Assembly: GCA_050084985.1 (NCBI GenBank)
Contig: JBITNC010000001.1
Location: 178,126,001 to 178,190,000 of the forward strand
Source: Nageia nagi
Taxonomy: Eukaryota; Pinophyta
Reading direction: 5' to 3'
DNA length: 64,000 nt
Shown: positions 10,250 through 22,576 of the stretch, piece after piece
Position numbering within the stretch: position 1 is the stretch's first letter
How the letters are laid out: each line of letters opens with the position of its first letter
Notes under the pieces: model-generated
Told to the model about the DNA's origin: nothing
The model's database searches: none
What the model saw: the letters and a program-made list of their open reading frames with translations, nothing else
Made by a program: the position numbers and the translations under genes

Positions 10250-10726
10250 TGTTGAAATGTATAATACACTATTGTAAATAGATGTATTAAATCTTCTATG
10301 TAAATTCACTATTACTTAAGGGTAGTATTTGATACCCTAAATATTTTAGTGAATATAATAATGTAACTTATCCTACACTCCAAGTCATGAGCATGCCCCT
10401 TGGGTCAAAGATGTGCATGTCATGGTTAGGTCATCCAAGGAGGGATTTTGTTCTATAAATAGAAGGTTCCCTCTTTGTAATAATATACCAATTATGGAGT
10501 AAGGATATGATATAGGATAGAAGTGTAGGAGTTGAGATTAGGAGAATTGTAAGAGGGTTGTATTTGTGAGCGAAGTAAAGATCTAGTTAGTGGATGTACT
10601 CCTAGTTGGAGGAACCACTTTACATATTGTGTTGTGAGATTTCTTTGTGTATTTTTTGTATGTAATTGTGCGATTTCATGTGATCTTGGTAGTTTAGGAA
10701 TTATATTGTTAATGTTACTTCCTTCA
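10250..10726 (+). repeat. 3' LTR of copia A
   Basis: Follows the purine tract AAGGGGCAG, starts TGTTGAAATGT and ends TTCCTTCA. It shares TATAAATAGA, TCTAGTTNGTGGATGTACTCC, GGAGGAACCA and the TTCCTTCA end with the LTRs of copia B (42867-43296). The two families are clearly diverged elsewhere. Confidence 0.8.
10454..10461 (+). promoter_or_regulatory. TATA box in copia A LTR
   Basis: TATAAATA followed by GAAGG, at the same relative place as the TATAAATAGAGGG box of copia B. Confidence 0.6.
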
Positions 10727-11616
10727 CCCCCCACTCCTAATAACGCATCTCCTATGCATTGGTGGGTAAAGTACCAAGAAAGTGTAGAAAAATGTTGGGA
10801 AAGAACCTTTGAGGAAGATATTATTGTAGACCCATATGATCTTATTGTATGTGAAGATGACTTATATGAATGTAAAATTTAATAAAATATATGAATATAT
10901 TTATTTATTTGAAAAAATACATATTTGCAATATTTCAATTTCATTATTTTATCAATTAAATGATTAATTTTATGCATTTTTTTGGGCATGAAGAAACTAT
11001 CAATATGGTATAAACTTCCATATTGGAACGAATTATTAGTGGTCCATTTATTAGATCCTATGCACATTGTAAAGAATGTTTCATCTTCTTTGTATCGATA
11101 TACAACAAGCAAAGAATCAAATAATCCTAATATGAGAAATGATTAAAAAAAACCAATACAAAGTGTTCCTTATGGATAACTAATAATTCACATGGATCAA
11201 TAAATTTACCTAATACCTTCATATGGATTATGACCAAAGAATAAGTGACCATGATACAAAAAGTTGTTTGAACCACTAAAACACCAAGTGGGTATGGATC
11301 ATCTTTAAGAAGAGCATTCACTTTTGGTGCTTAAATGACAAGATTAAAGTCTCATGATAACCATAACTTCTTAAAGGTTTTCACATATTACATGTATAAA
11401 AAAATATTTAAATTCATATTGATACATATTTTATTCAAAATATAGTGATTAATATTTGTTGTGCAAAATGTTTGATGAATTTATTTATAGAATATTTTTC
11501 CACTTGTAATTTATGGATGTGTGAGTTTACTTTCTAATCTAAGATATGCAATTGGTCAACTATAAATGTTTGTAAGGCATCATGCCATGTTTATAAACTA
11601 GTATTATTATATGATA
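10727..11616. other. unassigned sequence between copia A and the TR-GAG element
   Basis: No recognised gene. From about 10727 to 10882 an open + frame continues (acidic, with a CWERTFEED segment and stop at 10880), but its start lies inside the LTR and I recognise no domain. The rest is AT-rich with no motif I can name. Confidence 0.5.
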
Positions 11617-11621
11617 AAAAT

Positions 11622-13003
11622 TGATCCAAAATTGGATCATATCATTTCATCAAAATAATCATTCCACATTTAAGAGCTCTTCATCATGATCTCGACGGTT
11701 TGAATGGTGAGAAAATATGAATCCCAATTTTTCTTCTACAAAGGTTTGAAGTTTTTATATATTATTGTATTTATTATTACAAAATTAAAAATAATATAAT
11801 GCCAAATAAAAAAATATATTGAAAAAATAAATGTAAATCCTAACAATAAAATTAGGGTGGAAGGGAAGGGGGGACCCACTAAAATAATCTACCAACATTG
11901 CTGTGCAAGGAACAAGGGTGCTAATGCAGCATGGAGGAAGATCATGTGGACCCCATTCTTGCATAAAGGAGGGAATAATATAGGTGAGAAATAACATACC
12001 CTCTAGTCACATGAAGCTACCATGTTGGATGTGAGGAGGTGGAATTAGAGAGGACCTCATGCGAAGTACCTGCCTAGCACCTACTATGTTGATGATAGGG
12101 ATGAACCCAAAAAAGACCACTGCACATTATCTCTATCCACCTACTCCATTTAGATCATGCAATCAAATTATTAGCCTCCAACCATGGAAAGAAATACATG
12201 GAGTGTGGGGTATCATGTATAGAATATGCCCTTTTGACTATTCAAATGACATTCCAAGACTACCAAGTGGAAAAAGATGGTTGAAGCCACTAGTTTGGGT
12301 ATTTTTTGAGGTGTTTAATGTGTTTTAAAATATTGTGGGAGTATTTTAAAATAGTGTTTGTTATTATTTCCCTCTAAAAAGGATGGTAGATAATATTCTC
12401 ATATGTTTAGCTATTTTAATATTTACAAAGTTGCCAAATATTATTATTTGTAGTGTTGTTAAGTGTAGGGTATTTTTATATGAGGTTGGTAATATTTCAA
12501 AGACCTTGGAATATTTCTAAATCCTAGTTCTTAGGTTGTTATAACTATTTTGGGGGAATTCCAAGTGGAATATAAGATTGGTTTATGACCACAACCAAAC
12601 TTAACTCTACAAGGTATGAGACCAATTAATTTGTTATAACTAAATTTTGTATTCCTAGCTTCCTTAAAATTATAAAAGGGATACTAGAGAGTGTTATGAG
12701 TTAACTTAATTTTTTCTTGTCTAAGAGAGAAAAGGAGTGTGAAGAGTTAGTGGAAAATTAAGTGTTGAAAAATAGTGAGACAATTCAAGGGAGAAATTGT
12801 ACAAAAATCCACAAAAATAAAGAGAGCTTATTGGGTAAATTATTTTGTGTTATTTTTATTTCTTTGATCATTTATCTTGATACTTATCTTAAACTACTAT
12901 TTATTTTCAAGCAATGCTCTCCTTTAGATAAGAAGGTAAAATTTAAACAACCTGTATGTGGTGAGATAGGAGTTTGTCATAGGTGAGCTATCTTTATGGA
13001 TCA
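11622..13003 (+). repeat. 5' LTR of the TR-GAG element
   Basis: Starts TGATCCAAAATTGG and ends TATGGATCA. It is paired base for base, with scattered substitutions, with 14417-15799. A TATAAAAG box lies at 12671-12678. Confidence 0.88.
12671..12678 (+). promoter_or_regulatory. TATA box in the TR-GAG 5' LTR
   Basis: TATAAAAG followed by GGATACTAGAGAG; the same box is kept in the 3' LTR at 15466-15473. Confidence 0.55.
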
Positions 13004-13006
13004 TGT

Positions 13007-13018
13007 TGGTATCAAAGC
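13007..13018 (+). promoter_or_regulatory. primer-binding site (initiator-Met tRNA type)
   Basis: TGGTATCAAAGC, three bases after the LTR end, differs by one base from the TGGTATCAGAGC site of copia B and fits the 3' end of initiator methionine tRNA. Confidence 0.8.
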
Positions 13019-13085
13019 ACTTTAATTATATGGGCATTTATTAATCTATATTAATAAGACTTTGTGTGGTTGCAAATTATTTTGC

Positions 13086-14040
13086 ATGATTACTAGATCA
13101 CAAAGTAAAAAAAGTGAAGAAGAGATTGTTGAAGGAGATCCTAAAATTGGATCAAGAATTTGGTTGTTGCAATAAAGAGAAACTAACATGGTAGAAGAGA
13201 ATCCATTTACTTCAATGCAAGAAGAGTTATAATACAAAAAAAATTGAGATCATGGAAGAAAGAAAAAAAGAAAATCTGCATGTTGGGGAGAGTTCTCAAA
13301 TAGAGAAAATATTTCCCTTGAAGCTAGAGGTGAAGTTTGAGCACCTCAAATCCTTTGGAGGAGAGATTGATCCTAAAAGGCTTAACCAATGGTTTAAGAA
13401 AATGGAGGCCTATTTTTGAGTCTAGAAGATTGAAGTGATGAGGAGAAAATTGAAATAGCCATACTCAAATTAGAGGCACATGATCTAGTTTAGTGGTAAG
13501 CCTATTTTGATTTAATCACAAGTTTTGAAGAAGTTCTAATGAAAAGATGGAGTACATTTAAAGAATTGCTTCGAGATCAATTCTACCTACTTGGCCATTA
13601 TCAAAAGAAAACCATGGAGTGGTTTGATTTCAAGCAAGAAAAAGGGCAAAGTGTCTAAGAGTACATCATTGAATTAAAGAAAAGAGATACCTTGGTTGGA
13701 GTGTCCTTGAAAATTGATGAAAGTTTGTTGAGGTATATTGTAGGTCTCCATAGCTATCTCTGCCACACTATATTACTTTTCAAGCCTATGGATTTGAATG
13801 ATGTATGTATCCAAATGAAATATTTGGAGGAATGTGGAAGATTTGATAAATAGGATAACCATTCCAAGTCAAATCCTCATGAAAAAGAAAAATTTGTTGC
13901 ACTATCTACAAAAGAGGAGAATATGAAAAAGAGGGGACATTATTCTCATTATGAAAAATATGGTCATACGAAAGATGGATGTTGGAGGCTTCATCTTGAT
14001 CAAGCACCTAGATGGTTTTATTAATGGAAGGAAAGGCAAA
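13086..14040 (+). pseudogene. gag: gag remnant of the TR-GAG element
   Basis: An ATG at 13086 opens MITRSQSKKSEEE, which soon stops. The main gag domain is readable in another frame from 13321 as KFEHLKSFGGEIDPKRLNQW, then FEEVLMKRWSTF, RDQFYLLGHYQ and KYLEECGRFDK. This is the retrotransposon-gag capsid pattern. A zinc-knuckle remnant (YGHTKDGCWRLH, about 13955-13990) has Tyr where the second Cys is expected. Several stops (for example TGA near 13419 and TAA near 13849) show it is dead. No protease, RT or integrase follows. Its role in an active relative would be particle formation and RNA packaging. Confidence 0.75.
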
Positions 14041-14416
14041 ATGTGATGGTTCCAAATATCTTAATCACTTATATGATATTGAAGATTCATCAACTGTTGA
14101 TGAGAAGTTGACTTACTTAGGACTTAAGATACCAAGTGTTGTGAATGCAGAAAGAGTTGTAGTACACAGGTAGAAAGAGGAACTAAAGTAAGAGCAACCA
14201 ATCACATAATTTGATAAGATTGTAATTCCATATTCATTTGGATACCATTTTCCATATGGAAAAAATGTCGGTTTTATGCCATGGTGCCCATGGATGTTAG
14301 CTACAATAAACTCACAAAGGCCAAATTGCAAAGGAACCATGATGGGGAATGGGTTCCTCAATTTTACCATAGTATCTAAGCTTTTAGGGACCAAAATTCC
14401 TCTTAGTAGGGAGGAG
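14041..14416 (+). other. internal 3' segment and purine tract of the TR-GAG element
   Basis: About 370 bases between the gag remnant and the 3' LTR with no recognised domain. It ends in the purine-rich AGTAGGGAGGAG directly before the TGATCC start of the LTR, a credible plus-strand primer site. Confidence 0.6.
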
Positions 14417-15799
14417 TGATCCAAAATTGGATTATCTCATTTTAGAAAAACAATCATTCCATATCAAAGAGCTCTTCATCATGATCTTGATAGTTCAAAT
14501 GGTAAGAAAATCTAACTCCTAGTTTGTCTTCTATGAAGGTTTAAAGTTTTTTATATATTATTATATTTATTACTAAAGAATTAAAAAATAATGTAATTCC
14601 AAATAAAAAAATATTGAAAAAAATAAATGTAAAGCCCAATAATAAAATTAGGATGAAAAAGGCAAGGGAGGCCCACTAAAATAATCTGCCAACACTACCA
14701 TGCAAGGAATAAGGGTGCCAACACAACATGGATGAGGACCACATGGATCCCATGCCAACACAAATGAGGGGATAATTATAGTGATAAATAACACACTCAC
14801 AAGCTACATGAAGCTTCCATGTTGAATGTGAGAAGAAAAACTTGGAGAGGACCTGTATGAAGTACCTACCTAGCACTTGCGATGTTGATGATGGGGAAAA
14901 ACCTACTAAAGACCACCATGCATTATCTTGAGCCACTTGCACCATTCAGACCATGTAGTCCAAGTCTTAGCCATCAACTATGGAAATAAATATGTGGAGT
15001 TTGAGGTATCATGTATAGAATATGCCATTCTGACCATTCAAATTCCAATCTAAGATTGCTAAGTGGTAGAATATGGTTGAAGCTATCAATTTGGGTATTT
15101 TTTAGATGTTTGGTATGTTTTAAAATATTATTGGAGTATTTTACAATAGTATTTGTTATTATTTCCCTATAAAAATGAGGGAAGAAAATATTCACATGTG
15201 TTTAGCTATTTTAATATTTGAAAAGTTGGAAAATATTCTTATTTGTAGTGTCGTTAAGTGTCAAGTATTTTTATAGGAGGTTGGTAATATTTCAAAGACC
15301 TTGGAATATTTCTAAATCCTATTTTTTAGGTTGTTATAGCTATTTTGGGGGAAGACCAAGTGGGATATAAGATTGATTGATGGCCACAACCAAAATTAAC
15401 TCTACGAGGTATGAGATTAATTAATTTGTTATAACTAAATTTTGTATTCCTAGCTTCCTTAAAATTATAAAAGGGAGACTCGAGAGTGTTGTGAGTTAGA
15501 ATAATTTTTGCTTATTCAAGAGAGAAAAGGAGTGTGAAGAGTTAGTGGAAAATCAAGTGTTGAAATATAATGAAATGGTTCAAGGGAGAAATTGTACAAC
15601 AACTCCACAAAAATAAAGAGAGCTTATTGGGTAAATTATTTTGTGGCATTTTTATTTCCTTGATAATTTATCTTGCTACTTCTCTTGAAATACTATTTAT
15701 TTTAACATAATGCTCTCCTTGAGATAAGAAGACAAAATTTAAAAAATCCATTTGTGGTGAGATAGGAGTTCGTCATAGACAAGCTATCTTTACAAATCA
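14417..15799 (+). repeat. 3' LTR of the TR-GAG element
   Basis: Direct repeat of 11622-13003, starting TGATCCAAAATTGG and ending CAAATCA. Followed at once by the AAAAT target duplication. Confidence 0.88.
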
Positions 15800-15804
15800 A
15801 AAAT

Positions 15805-18280
15805 AGCATGTGTTTATTGTTGTGTCCAAATTTTAGCGTACATTTCAATATGTAATGGTATTATATTTTCATAAACATGTGGTTAAATTAAAAGGAGATA
15901 CATGTACATGAAATACATATGTGGCATACATAAATTTCTTAAATTATATAAAAATTTGAAAAATAAATGCCTGCTACTTTTATGGACATACAAGTGCACT
16001 TATTGATCCATCTAGTAAATGATATTGAAATAGCAGGTGTTATAAGTGGTAGAAACATGTTTTTTATGGAGAAATTTTTATAAGTACTAAAAGCATTTAT
16101 TAGACAAAAATTATGACCTAAAGGATCTATAGGTGAGGGATCAATTGTACATGAATCTAAATTTTATGCAAGTCAATATATTTCTCAAATCCATATTTTT
16201 TCCCAAGGATGTGTTCATACCAATTAGAAAAAAATAGAAGGGGAGGTTTTAGAAATAAATGTGATAATATATTCTCTTATAGGTACATCTAACAATATTT
16301 AAGATTTTAGTAATTTATAATAATATATATGTACATGCATTTTGAATTTAATTTAATCAATAGTTACTAACAAGTATATATGATGACATCATGATTTGAA
16401 ATATTATGATAAATATGAATTTATGATGAATAATATTGTAAAGAGTGGATTGAATTATATAATAGTAAAGAAGTGTAATTCTAAGAGAAAGTGCCTTATT
16501 CTATAGTGTAAATACAAGGTGTAAGTACATCAAAATCACCTTTTTACTCATGATCATTTGCATCTCTACATTTTTGATCTAATCGCTTCATCATAACATT
16601 TTTGATTGTTTTATGTTTGGTAAGGATTGGCATATCAATTTTCCTGATCAGTTAATTGGTTGTCTTGTCAATCGATTGATCATCTAGGTAAACTAGCTTG
16701 TCGATCTGATATTATATCTATAAAGTCAAATTTTAAATTTATTTTTCCTCTCTTAGATTTTCAAATCCTCTCACCTCTTGACCATTATGGAGCCTTCTCT
16801 CTTGCATAACCTAAGTCTTGAATAAGATCCCAAGTCTTAATAACCTCTAACACTTCCTCTCACATGCTTTGATCATTCTTGTAGGTGTTGAAGAACATTG
16901 GGAGCTATCTTAGAGCCATTGGAGAATCCATACATTTTTTCTTGCATTTGTGTGAGCATGTAGCATTATTGTAGGCTAGATTCATGGTATTTTAATCTTG
17001 TTTTATCATTTTACCATTATCTTAGCATAACATGATCATATCACTTTTTATTGTAGGTATTTTTATTACTTTATAATGCCCATTTGATTATGAGTTAGGG
17101 GGTATACATTCTTTGGAGGAGGTTTAACACCTCTCTTTGAACACACTCTAGGGACTTAAGAGAATAGAGTGTTGATATCCTCTCTAACATTTATCTTTTG
17201 TAGGTCTAAGTATTCAAAAAGAGCACATCCCTCCATTATTTTGTCATAAGATGAAATATAGAAATAGGATGGTGGTGCAACCTTGATCCTTTTCCATTTT
17301 GGAGAGGGACATCATTAGGGTGCCTACACAAGGGGTCCTCTACCTTTACATCTAAGAGAGAAAAATTTGCCAAAAGAGTGTACAAGGTCATGGATGAAGC
17401 AAGCAATTGAAGAGAAACAAAGTAGGGGAGAAATGATAGATGAATATGTATACAATATATCTATTGGATGTAATAAAATAGTAATTATTATTTTATTCAT
17501 TTGCATATAATTTTTTACATTTTTATGAGATTTTCATGGATAATTAATATAAATATAATGATTGAACTAATAAAATATTCTTGTAAATATGTGCAAGCAT
17601 TGTATTTACCTATAATATGGGCATATGGTCAAAACTTCAGAATTTAAAAGAATGATAAAAGAAGAAGGATATTTGATTGTGGAGTGATGGTTGAATTTGA
17701 CCAAGAAAGTCATGCAAGTATAAAAGATACAAATTAAATAGAAGGGAAATTATAATATATTAGAAAAATTCAATAATTATTCGATTGGATTATAGATCAT
17801 TCCAATGTGTAGTATTTAAATGTAAATGAATCAAAGGATTTAATAGAACAACCTTTTATGATGAACCTAATGGTTATCATTCTATCAATAAGATAAAGAG
17901 CCTTATATTTCATCATAACATTGAAATCAAATATTTTTCATTCTAGATGTATTGGATAAGAAATTATGGTTTGTAATCAGTTTTGATCCAAGAGGAAAAT
18001 ATATTGTATATCCTATTAATGAAGATGATAGTTAGAGATTATATTGTTGAACTATGGAAATGTATTTTCATGTTATCTTATTATACATTGAATATATATA
18101 ACCATCAATATATTATCATTTTGAAGTTAAATGGGATACTTGAATTTTATATGACTTTATGTACCATTATGACATACCTACAACTCTTTGGTGGTTATAA
18201 ATATTTTTAGAGATTTTTTAAAAATTTTAAACTTATTTGACTAATACATTTAATGTATTTGAAATTAATACATTTAAATT
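15805..18280. other. AT-rich sequence without recognised features
   Basis: No ORF with a recognisable domain and no paired repeat found by eye. A small inverted repeat, GAGGTTTAACACCTC (about 17120), is the only local structure noted. 16500-17340 is less AT-rich than its surroundings and could be an old element, but I cannot assign it. Confidence 0.5.
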
Positions 18281-19345
18281 TGAATCCTAAACCCTAAACC
18301 ATAAGCCTTAAACCCTAATAAACCCCTAAAACCCTAAATCTTAAACCCCTAAAACCCTAAACCCTTAAAATCATAAACCTTAAGCCCCTAAAATCTAAAC
18401 CCCTAAAACCCTAAACCCTTAACACCCTAAACCCTAAACCCATAACACTCTAAACAATAAAACCTTAAACCCTTAAAACTTTAAATCCTAAAATCCTAAA
18501 CCCTTCACACCTAAATCCCCAAAACCATAAATTATAAACCCCTTAACCTAAAATCCTAATCCTTAAACCCCTAAAACCTAAAATCCTATACCCTAAAATA
18601 TAAACCTTAAAACCTTAAACCCAAAATCCTAATACCTAAACCCCTTAACCCTAAAATATAAATCTCTAAAACCTTAAATCCTAAACCCTTAACCCTAAAA
18701 TTATAAACCTTAATTCCTTAAAAACTTAATTCAAAAATCCTAATCTATAAATCCTAAAATGTAAATAACTAAATCCTAAATCCCTAAAATATTAAACTCT
18801 AAAATACTTAATCCTAAACTCTTAAATTATAAACTTTAAATCCAATAAATCCTAAATCCTAAACCCCTAAAACCATAAATCCTAAAACATTAGAACCCTA
18901 AACATACCCTAATCCATACACCCTTAAACCCTAAATCCTAAAACTTAAAAACTTAAAATTCCAAACCCTTAAAAATACAAACCCTTAAAACCCTAAACCT
19001 TAAATCCTAAAGCCATATAACCTTATACCCTAAAACCCTAAACCTTAAAACTCTAAACCCTAAATCCCTAAACCCTAAAATCTTAAATGATAACCCCTTA
19101 AACCCTTAAACATTAAAACATTAAACCCTAAACCTAAACCCCTAAAACCTTAAATCCTAATACTCTAAACCATAAATATTAGACCCCTAAATCCCTAAAT
19201 CCTAAACCCATAAAACCCTAAACCCTAAACCCATAAAACCTTAAACCCTAAATCTTAAACCTATAAAATCATAAAATCATAAACCCCTAAACCCTTAAAA
19301 CTCTAAACCCTTAAAAATATAAAAACCTGAAAGCCTAAATCCTAG
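18281..19345 (+). repeat. degenerate interstitial telomere-type repeats (CCCTAAA)n
   Basis: About 1.06 kb built from CCCTAAA and variants such as CCCCTAAAA, CCTTAAA and CCATAAA, all in one orientation. CCCTAAA is the complement of the plant telomere repeat TTTAGGG. Perfect tandem runs rarely exceed two units, so this is old interstitial material, not a functional telomere. Unrelated sequence lies on both sides. Confidence 0.92.
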
Positions 19346-21300
19346 ATTATCATTTTTTGTTGAAAACACCTGTAAAGTTTTATATCAACATAAAAATAAA
19401 CCAAAATAATATAATAGTGGGGTGTAGCATTATAATTGGAATCAAGTTGCATTATACTTTGTGTTATATTGCATCATATTTAACATCACATGGATTTATA
19501 TAGCATTATATTTAACATCAATAAGCATTAACAAAAATTTCACTATGCATCATCATTAATATTATATGATATAAAAATCAACATTAAACTATATCACAAT
19601 TAGCAATCGTATTCATCACATTGATAGAAAACCTACGTTGGCATTAGCATCATACATGATGTCAAATACAACATCACTAAATGCAAGAAATAATTAATGA
19701 TGTGTAACTATTACTCATTGATATTATTTACAATAGAAGTATTGCCCAAAAATATCATATGTGTGCCTTGGAACTATGTTGGATTTTTTTTGTAGTGCAT
19801 CTTTCACAGTTATATGTTATATTAGGATTGTCATTATACCATACTACTATCAAATCTTGAATGTGAATACTAATTTAAATAGGCCCTAGTGTGAACACTC
19901 TTATGGGTGTGAAAACTAAGGTACACAAAAACATTGTCCCTAGCATCAAAGCTGAGTTGTGATCTTGATCAACTCTAAAGATTGTATCCTAAGATCTCAC
20001 TTTTTTCGAAAATTCACTATCTGCATAAATATTCAATCATCTAGGTAAGGTGATGGAGATTTTATCAATAGTGCATTAATTGAATCTTGATCCAATAATA
20101 TGCATATTATCACTTCATATTAGTTTATTTTTACATATTATATTATTATTGTCCTATATTCTTTATCGCATTTCACACGCTTGAGTATTTAACATAAGTT
20201 TCTACCTATACATCCAAGGGTCACTTTTAACATTCAATAACTAATTCAAACATGAATAAATGCTCTACTTTGGTCTTATTCATATTTTAAACCAAATGTA
20301 GATACTTACAACATAACAATCATTAATTTTAGTGATCTAATTTAACTAATGGATCCCTTAATATTTCAATATAACATTATTTTTTTATCAATAAATAACT
20401 AACTTTCTTAAAGGGAAGGTACACAATTTAAATTTCTCTTATATGAGTAAACTATAAAATACACATCACAAAGATAGACAAAAAACCATAACAAAAAAAT
20501 GAATAGAAGCTCAAATAATTTAGGATTCCTTATTCTCAAAATTTATCATCTTTTTTACAACTATAGTACACATATTTAATTCCCACCAAATATATGATAT
20601 ATATAGATCATTCAATTATCTTCTTGTTTGTAGTTCATAGAAACCATAATAATTCATAATAACTATGTGAGAATCACCATACTATTTACAGATTGTAACA
20701 ACATTTCCCTAAAATATCTAAAATAATGCCAAGGATCATCATTTATTGGAATAAATATCAACTAGTTTTGCTTATTGCATGTAATTAATGTTTTCCCTTA
20801 TGATCCTTTATCCACTAATCTATGTTCGGGGCCACATACTTCTCATTATGATATGGCCTACCTTGAGATTGATGTTTTTTTATGATTTGAAATATATGAA
20901 GGGATCAAGTTTTAATTAGTGGATGCTCATTTAATTATTATTTTTATTTTATCTTCTCAATTTTGTAATTCATCTTGGTTATAAACATGTAACATTGCTT
21001 CATATTAAATTATTGTGGTAATTTAAGATTTGTTTCATATTATGGATCACCTTCTCCCATGTAAAGGTAAGGAATTTAATGTGATGTAATTAATATGATT
21101 TTAGTTATAATTTTATTTATAATTAAATATTTAGTTAAGTAATATTATTAGGAGATCGCAATTGTAGTCAATCATAATATTTTTTTCTTTACCTATTATG
21201 GGTTCCTTGCTAATTATGACTTATGCCAATTTTATATTTAATAGTGAGGAGGATGATCATATTCCTTTGATGATTTTATTATAGAACATCAAATTTAAGA
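19346..21300. other. AT-rich sequence without recognised features
   Basis: No coding region I can support. 19420-19700 repeats short phrases such as GCATTATA and AACATCA in a loose way, without a fixed period. Nothing else stands out. Confidence 0.5.
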
Positions 21301-21480
21301 AGAAAATTATGGATGATATTAAAAAGTTATAATAATGGTGGTGCTTTATTATATCTCATACCATATGGTAGATTTGGAAAGAAAGGAATGAAAGGGTATT
21401 TAATGGTAAAAAGAATGAGGTCCAAAATATTTTTAAGTTGATCATATTAAGAGTCACAAAGAATTATGAGGCCTATTGAT
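21300..21480 (+). pseudogene. LINE reverse-transcriptase C-terminal remnant
   Basis: About 21366-21475 reads IWKERNERVFNGKKNE and then FKLIILRVTKNY on the + strand. The IWKERN(x)R(x)F pattern is typical of the zinc-binding C-terminal domain after the RT of plant LINE (non-LTR) elements. Only this short piece is readable; upstream the frame is lost and no poly-A tail or target duplication was found. A host-gene origin cannot be excluded. Confidence 0.45.
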
Positions 21481-22138
21481 CAAAAGGAGAGGGAAACAAT
21501 AATGAGAAAGGAGAAGAAAAGTAAATGATAGGAAATTGAGAATGAAAGTTGGTAGGGAGCAAAATATGAAATCAAAATAGACATATGGAAATATTTTAAG
21601 CAATACACACAATTGATAGCCAACAAGGAGAATGCAACAACAAGAAATATATTCAATATGAGGCAAAATTAGTATTAGGTGGATATAATAAAGGTTATTT
21701 ATGGGAATTATTGTATAATATGATGAATATATGAGAAGGAATTATATGATACAAAGATAAGGGAAAAACACAACCAAATTTTAAAAGTAGTTGGACCTAA
21801 GCTAGTGAAAACGGGTTTTGTGGATCATAAAAAGGGTTTGTGAAAGAAATCATGAGAAATGATAAGTGAAAGGAGGACTAGCAAATGAATCAATTATAAG
21901 AAGAACCATGTGATAGGTAGGAAATATCTCAAGCCACATGAAACCCAATCTTGGGAAAAATATGCTAAATCATGATGGGGATGTAAAAAGATTGACTAAC
22001 ACATTACTTTGGAAAGATAATCAAAGATATATATAACAAGAGAGATTATTTAATATTTTTCTAGATTAAGGGGTAGATAATGATAATGGATAATATAATT
22101 TTATATCTTTATGTATGCTCAAAATATTAACAAAGTAG

Positions 22139-22576
22139 TGTTGATTAGGATTGTGTAATATATGCGCCATGAGCAATCTCAACCAAAGTAAATCAAGAAC
22201 AGACTATGGTGATAGTGTAGTCTCTGGAGAAGGGCAGTTCCTTATCTATTGGGTATAAGAGGAGTAACAGGAAAGAAAATAAAAGGAGTAGAGTGCAAGG
22301 AATTTAAGCAAAGGGCTTAGGGTAACGAGAGAGAAAGTAAAGGTGAATCACTAGTTCAGTGCGGGCTTTCATAAGGTGTGAAACCTTGGCCTGAATCTAG
22401 TGTAGTAGCTACAGTACAAGCTCTCACTCTCTAGTAGTTTCCTAGCTTTACTCTACCATGTATGCAGACATAGTTATACTAATAGCTTGTAATTTCATTC
22501 AGGAAACATGCCAAGCTACCACCATGTAACCTAATTAAGAATAACAATTACAAGTGCTAGATAAGAAAGGTCAAGA
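22139..22576 (+). repeat. truncated LTR fragment of the gypsy C family
   Basis: From TGTTGATTAGG at 22139 to AAGGTCAAGA near 22576 the sequence matches the first 440 bases of 51469-52590 and 62603-63723, with scattered substitutions. The match stops abruptly. It is in the same orientation as the other two copies and has no partner nearby. Its TG start suggests that the TA starts of the other two copies are mutated. Confidence 0.88.

Larger units (their letters stand above)
8183..10726 (+). mobile_element. 3' end of a Ty1/copia element (copia A), interrupted by gypsy A
   Basis: The sequence from 8183 begins with the end of a copia RNase H (TACACCAAAACC resembles the FTKPLPE segment of copia B at 50265) and a GGGGGAGTG tract. 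It then continues with a 2-kb 3' region homologous to 50340-50880 of copia B. An LTR at 10250-10726 closes it. The rest of the polyprotein should lie upstream of gypsy A, before base 1. The family resemblance to copia B covers the 3' region (GACTTATAGTGCA, GTGTGAGGAACTTG) and the LTR (TATAAATAGA, GGATGTACTCC, TTCCTTCA). Confidence 0.8.
11622..15799 (+). mobile_element. gag-only LTR retrotransposon (TR-GAG type)
   Basis: Two direct repeats of about 1.38 kb (11622-13003 and 14417-15799) flank an internal region of only 1.4 kb, which contains a primer-binding site, a gag remnant and a purine tract but no pol. The flanks are a 5-base target duplication AAAAT (11617-11621 and 15800-15804). The structure matches the non-autonomous terminal-repeat elements with a GAG domain known in plants; mobilisation would need proteins from another element. 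Confidence 0.88.

Noticed and set aside
10634-10882. Open frame ending in an acidic segment (CWERTFEED)
   Set aside because: It starts inside the copia A LTR, has no recognised domain and no supporting signal; mentioned only as part of the unassigned gap.
17100-17145. GAGGTTTAACACCTC hairpin as a terminator or regulatory site
   Set aside because: Short and isolated in unassigned AT-rich plant DNA; likely chance.
18281-19345. True chromosome end
   Set aside because: Repeats are degenerate and unique sequence with other elements lies on both sides.
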